7,980 nucleotides of DNA, from NCBI GenBank assembly GCA_031255425.1, contig JAIRSN010000062.1, positions 1-7,980 of the forward strand, in the 5' to 3' direction. This document shows positions 5,462-7,980 of the stretch, one piece after another. Both the position numbers and the translations under genes were made by a program. This DNA comes from Dysgonamonadaceae bacterium (GTDB taxonomy: Bacteria; Bacteroidota; Bacteroidia; Bacteroidales; Azobacteroidaceae). Within the stretch, counting starts at the first letter, position 1. Each line of letters opens with the position of its first letter. Under the pieces are notes generated by a model, which was not told the DNA's origin, searched no databases, and was given only the letters and a program-made list of their open reading frames with translations.

Positions 5462-7980
5462 ATGGCAAATCAAAAAAAGTTTTTAACCTGTGATGGCAAC
5501 CAGGCAGCCGCGCATATCGCCTATATGTTCAGCGACACCGCCGCGATTTATCCCATCACTCCCTCGTCGACCATGGCGGAATACGTAGACGAATGGGCAG
5601 CCGGCGGCCGGAAGAATATTTTCGGCGAAACGGTCCGCGTAGATGAAATGCAGTCGGAGGCAGGCGCCGCCGGAGCGATGCACGGTTCGCTGCAAGCCGG
5701 AGCGCTCTCCTCCACGTTCACCGCCTCGCAAGGACTGCTGCTGATGATTCCCAACATGTATAAGGTAGCCGGGGAATTGCTTCCGGGTGTCTACCATGTT
5801 TCGGCACGCGCCCTCGCCTCGCACGCCCTCTCCATTTTCGGCGACCACCAGGATGTGATGGCTGTCCGGCAAACCGGATGCGCGCTGTTCGCCACCGGAT
5901 CGGTGCAGGAAGTCATGGACCTGGCGGCAGTCGCCCACCTGGCGGCAATCAAATCCCGCGTACCTTTTGTACACTTCTTCGACGGTTTCCGTACTTCCCA
6001 CGAAATACAGAAAATCGAACAGTTAGACAACGAAGACCTCGCCCCGCTGATCGACCGGGATGCCCTGGCAGCTTTCCGGCAACGTGCCTTGAACCCCGAA
6101 AACCCGGTGGCACGCGGCACGGCTCAAAACCCGGATATTTATTTCCAGGCACGCGAAGCCTCCAATGTGTATTATAATAAGGTAGTGGAAATTGTAGAAG
6201 ATTACGTCAACCAACTTTCGGTGCTGGTCGGGCGCAAATACGGGCTGTTCGATTATTATGGAGCGGAAGACGCCGACCGCGTCATCATCGCCATCGGGTC
6301 GGTGACGGAAGCCATCAAAGAAACCGTCGACTACCTGACCGCTAAGGGCGAAAAAGTAGGGTTGGTCTCCGTGCATCTCTACCGTCCTTTCTCCGCAAAA
6401 CACCTGCTGGCAGCTGTTCCGAAGACCGCCAAGCGCATTGCCGTATTAGACCGCACCAAAGAACCGGGCGCCACCGGCGAACCGCTTTACCTGGATGTGA
6501 AAGATTCTTTCTACACGGCAAAAGAACGCCCGGTGATTGTCGGCGGACGCTACGGATTGTCGTCCAAAGACACGACGCCCGCCCAGATTCTGTCGGTGTA
6601 CGAAAACCTCTCGTTGCCCGAACCCAAGAACGGCTTTACCATCGGCATTGTGGATGATGTTACCTTCACTTCGCTGCCCCCGAAGGAAGAGCTTGCCTTC
6701 GACGGCGGACCCTACGAAGCCAAGTTTTACGGACTGGGTGCCGACGGTACGGTGGGTGCAAACAAAAACTCCATCAAGATTATCGGCGACAACACCAACA
6801 AATATTGCCAGGCTTATTTCGCCTACGACTCCAAGAAGTCGGGCGGATTCACGGCGTCGCACCTGCGGTTTGGCGACAAGCCGATCCGTTCCACCTACCT
6901 GGTGAACACGCCCGACTTTGTAGCCTGCCATGTGCAAGCCTACCTCCGCCTGTACGACGTCACCCGCGGTTTGAAGAAGAACGGCACCTTCCTCCTGAAT
7001 ACCGTCTGGAACGAGGAACAGGTAAAGGAAAATCTTCCCGACAACGTGAAGAAATACCTGGCGAAAAACAAGATCAACTTTTACATTATCAACGCAACGG
7101 GCATCGCTGCCGAAATCGGGCTGGGCAACCGGACGAACACCATTCTGCAATCGGCTTTTTTCAAGATTACCGGCGTCGTTCCCTACGAACTTGCCGTGGA
7201 ACAGATGAAGTATATGATCAAGAAATCGTACGGCAAGAAAGGCGACGATATTGTAAATAAGAATAACCGGGCGGTCGACCGCGGCGCCGACTATGTGAAG
7301 GTCGGGATTCCGGCGGAATGGGCGAATATCCCCGCCGGCGGATTTGTTTCCCAGGGGATTGCCGATGCACCCGGATTTGTCAAGCAAGCCGTGTTCCCGA
7401 TCAATGCACAAACCGGCGACGACTTGCCCGTCTCTACGTTCACCGGCCGCGAAGACGGCACGTGGGACCAGGGAACGGCGGCTTACGAAAAGCGGGGCGT
7501 TGCTTCGCGCGTGCCGGTGTGGATTCCCGAAAACTGTATCCAGTGCAACCAGTGTGCTTATGTCTGTCCTCACGCCGCCATCCGTCCGTTTGTGCTGGAC
7601 GGCGCGGAACAGTCCAAAGCGCCGGCAGGATACACCACCCTGAAAGCCACCGGGAAACAGTTCGACGGAATGCAGTTCCGGATCCAGGTCAATGTGCTGG
7701 ACTGCCTGGGTTGCGACAACTGCGCCGACATTTGCCCGGGCAACAAAAACGGCAATGCACTGAAAATGGTGGCGATCGAATCCGAATATCCGAACCAGGC
7801 GAACTGGGATTTCTCGGTCAGGGAAGTCGCAAGCAAGCAACACTTGGTAGATACCTCCCTGAACGTGAAAAACTCGCAGTTTGCCACGCCGCTCTTTGAG
7901 TTCTCCGGCGCCTGTTCGGGTTGTGGCGAAACGCCTTACGTCAAGTTGATTTCCCAACTCTTCGGCGACCGCCAGATGGT
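5462..7980 (+). CDS. nifJ: Pyruvate:ferredoxin (flavodoxin) oxidoreductase, C-terminus cut by window edge
   Basis: PFOR converts pyruvate and CoA to acetyl-CoA and CO2, passing two electrons to ferredoxin or flavodoxin; it is a cytoplasmic key enzyme of anaerobic metabolism. The window shows 839 codons with no interruption; the family is about 1,180 residues. The N-terminal domain has YPITPSS (30-36), Glu66 in QSEAGAAG and Arg116 in SARALASHALS, matching Thr31, Glu64 and Arg114 of the Desulfovibrio africanus enzyme with a constant offset of two. The gamma-like domain begins around YGLGADGTVG (near 423), followed by the EKR-type linker near 600. The ferredoxin-like domain carries two CxxCxxCxxxCP clusters: Cys692/695/698/702 and Cys748/751/754/758. 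GACSGCGE then opens the last thiamine-diphosphate domain and supplies Cys818 and Cys821 for the proximal cluster. An in-frame TAG at 5426-5428 with no later ATG fixes the start. Confidence 0.97.
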   Translation, partial: MANQKKFLTCDGNQAAAHIAYMFSDTAAIYPITPSSTMAEYVDEWAAGGRKNIFGETVRVDEMQSEAGAAGAMHGSLQAGALSSTFTASQGLLLMIPNMYKVAGELLPGVYHVSARALASHALSIFGDHQDVMAVRQTGCALFATGSVQEVMDLAAVAHLAAIKSRVPFVHFFDGFRTSHEIQKIEQLDNEDLAPLIDRDALAAFRQRALNPENPVARGTAQNPDIYFQAREASNVYYNKVVEIVEDYVNQLSVLVGRKYGLFDYYGAEDADRVIIAIGSVTEAIKETVDYLTAKGEKVGLVSVHLYRPFSAKHLLAAVPKTAKRIAVLDRTKEPGATGEPLYLDVKDSFYTAKERPVIVGGRYGLSSKDTTPAQILSVYENLSLPEPKNGFTIGIVDDVTFTSLPPKEELAFDGGPYEAKFYGLGADGTVGANKNSIKIIGDNTNKYCQAYFAYDSKKSGGFTASHLRFGDKPIRSTYLVNTPDFVACHVQAYLRLYDVTRGLKKNGTFLLNTVWNEEQVKENLPDNVKKYLAKNKINFYIINATGIAAEIGLGNRTNTILQSAFFKITGVVPYELAVEQMKYMIKKSYGKKGDDIVNKNNRAVDRGADYVKVGIPAEWANIPAGGFVSQGIADAPGFVKQAVFPINAQTGDDLPVSTFTGREDGTWDQGTAAYEKRGVASRVPVWIPENCIQCNQCAYVCPHAAIRPFVLDGAEQSKAPAGYTTLKATGKQFDGMQFRIQVNVLDCLGCDNCADICPGNKNGNALKMVAIESEYPNQANWDFSVREVASKQHLVDTSLNVKNSQFATPLFEFSGACSGCGETPYVKLISQLFGDRQM

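Noticed and set aside
6446..7957. A 503-codon open frame on the minus strand inside nifJ
   Set aside because: It lies antisense to clear PFOR sequence including both ferredoxin-type cysteine clusters, shows no family motif, and is explained by the same codon bias.
1..7980. Toxin-antitoxin pair, defence island or mobile element built around the Fic and SNF2 genes
   Set aside because: The Fic protein carries its own inhibitory helix and has no antitoxin gene next to it. No nuclease, methylase, transposase, integrase or terminal repeats are visible, and the flanking ansA and nifJ are housekeeping genes.

Overview
The window looks like a piece of a Bacteroidales (Bacteroidota) chromosome of moderate GC content. 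Several upstream regions carry the Bacteroidota vegetative promoter signature (a -7 box TAnnTTTG, sometimes with a TTG about 20 bases upstream), and strong Shine-Dalgarno sequences are missing in front of the main genes. The gene set also fits an anaerobe of this group: a single-chain pyruvate:ferredoxin oxidoreductase and a cytosolic type I asparaginase. The species cannot be named from this sequence alone.

Layout from left to right. Bases 1-200 are non-coding. They hold a good leftward promoter at the left edge, for a divergent gene outside the window, and a rightward intrinsic-terminator-like hairpin with a T run just ahead of the first gene. Bases 201-3089 encode a 962-residue SNF2-family DNA-dependent ATPase with a large N-terminal region I cannot assign. 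Bases 3209-4072 encode a compact Fic-domain protein with an intact catalytic motif and its own N-terminal inhibitory helix. Bases 4194-5234 encode type I L-asparaginase (ansA). Bases 5235-5461 are intergenic, with a small hairpin, a short direct repeat, a promoter-like box and a purine-rich leader containing a possible 17-codon reading frame. From 5462 to the right edge runs nifJ (pyruvate:ferredoxin oxidoreductase), 839 codons of it, cut before the end of its C-terminal thiamine-diphosphate domain.

All four genes point right. The gaps (about 120, 121 and 227 bases) each contain a promoter-like element, so the genes look like separate transcription units rather than one operon. No shared pathway links them: asparaginase and PFOR are central metabolism, SNF2 is DNA/RNA-polymerase remodelling, and Fic is post-translational modification, probably AMP transfer. 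I see no tRNA, rRNA, CRISPR array, insertion sequence or integrase. Most of the window is ordinary core genome. The parts most worth a second look are the hairpin/promoter arrangement ahead of the SNF2 gene and the shortened C-terminus of the Fic protein.
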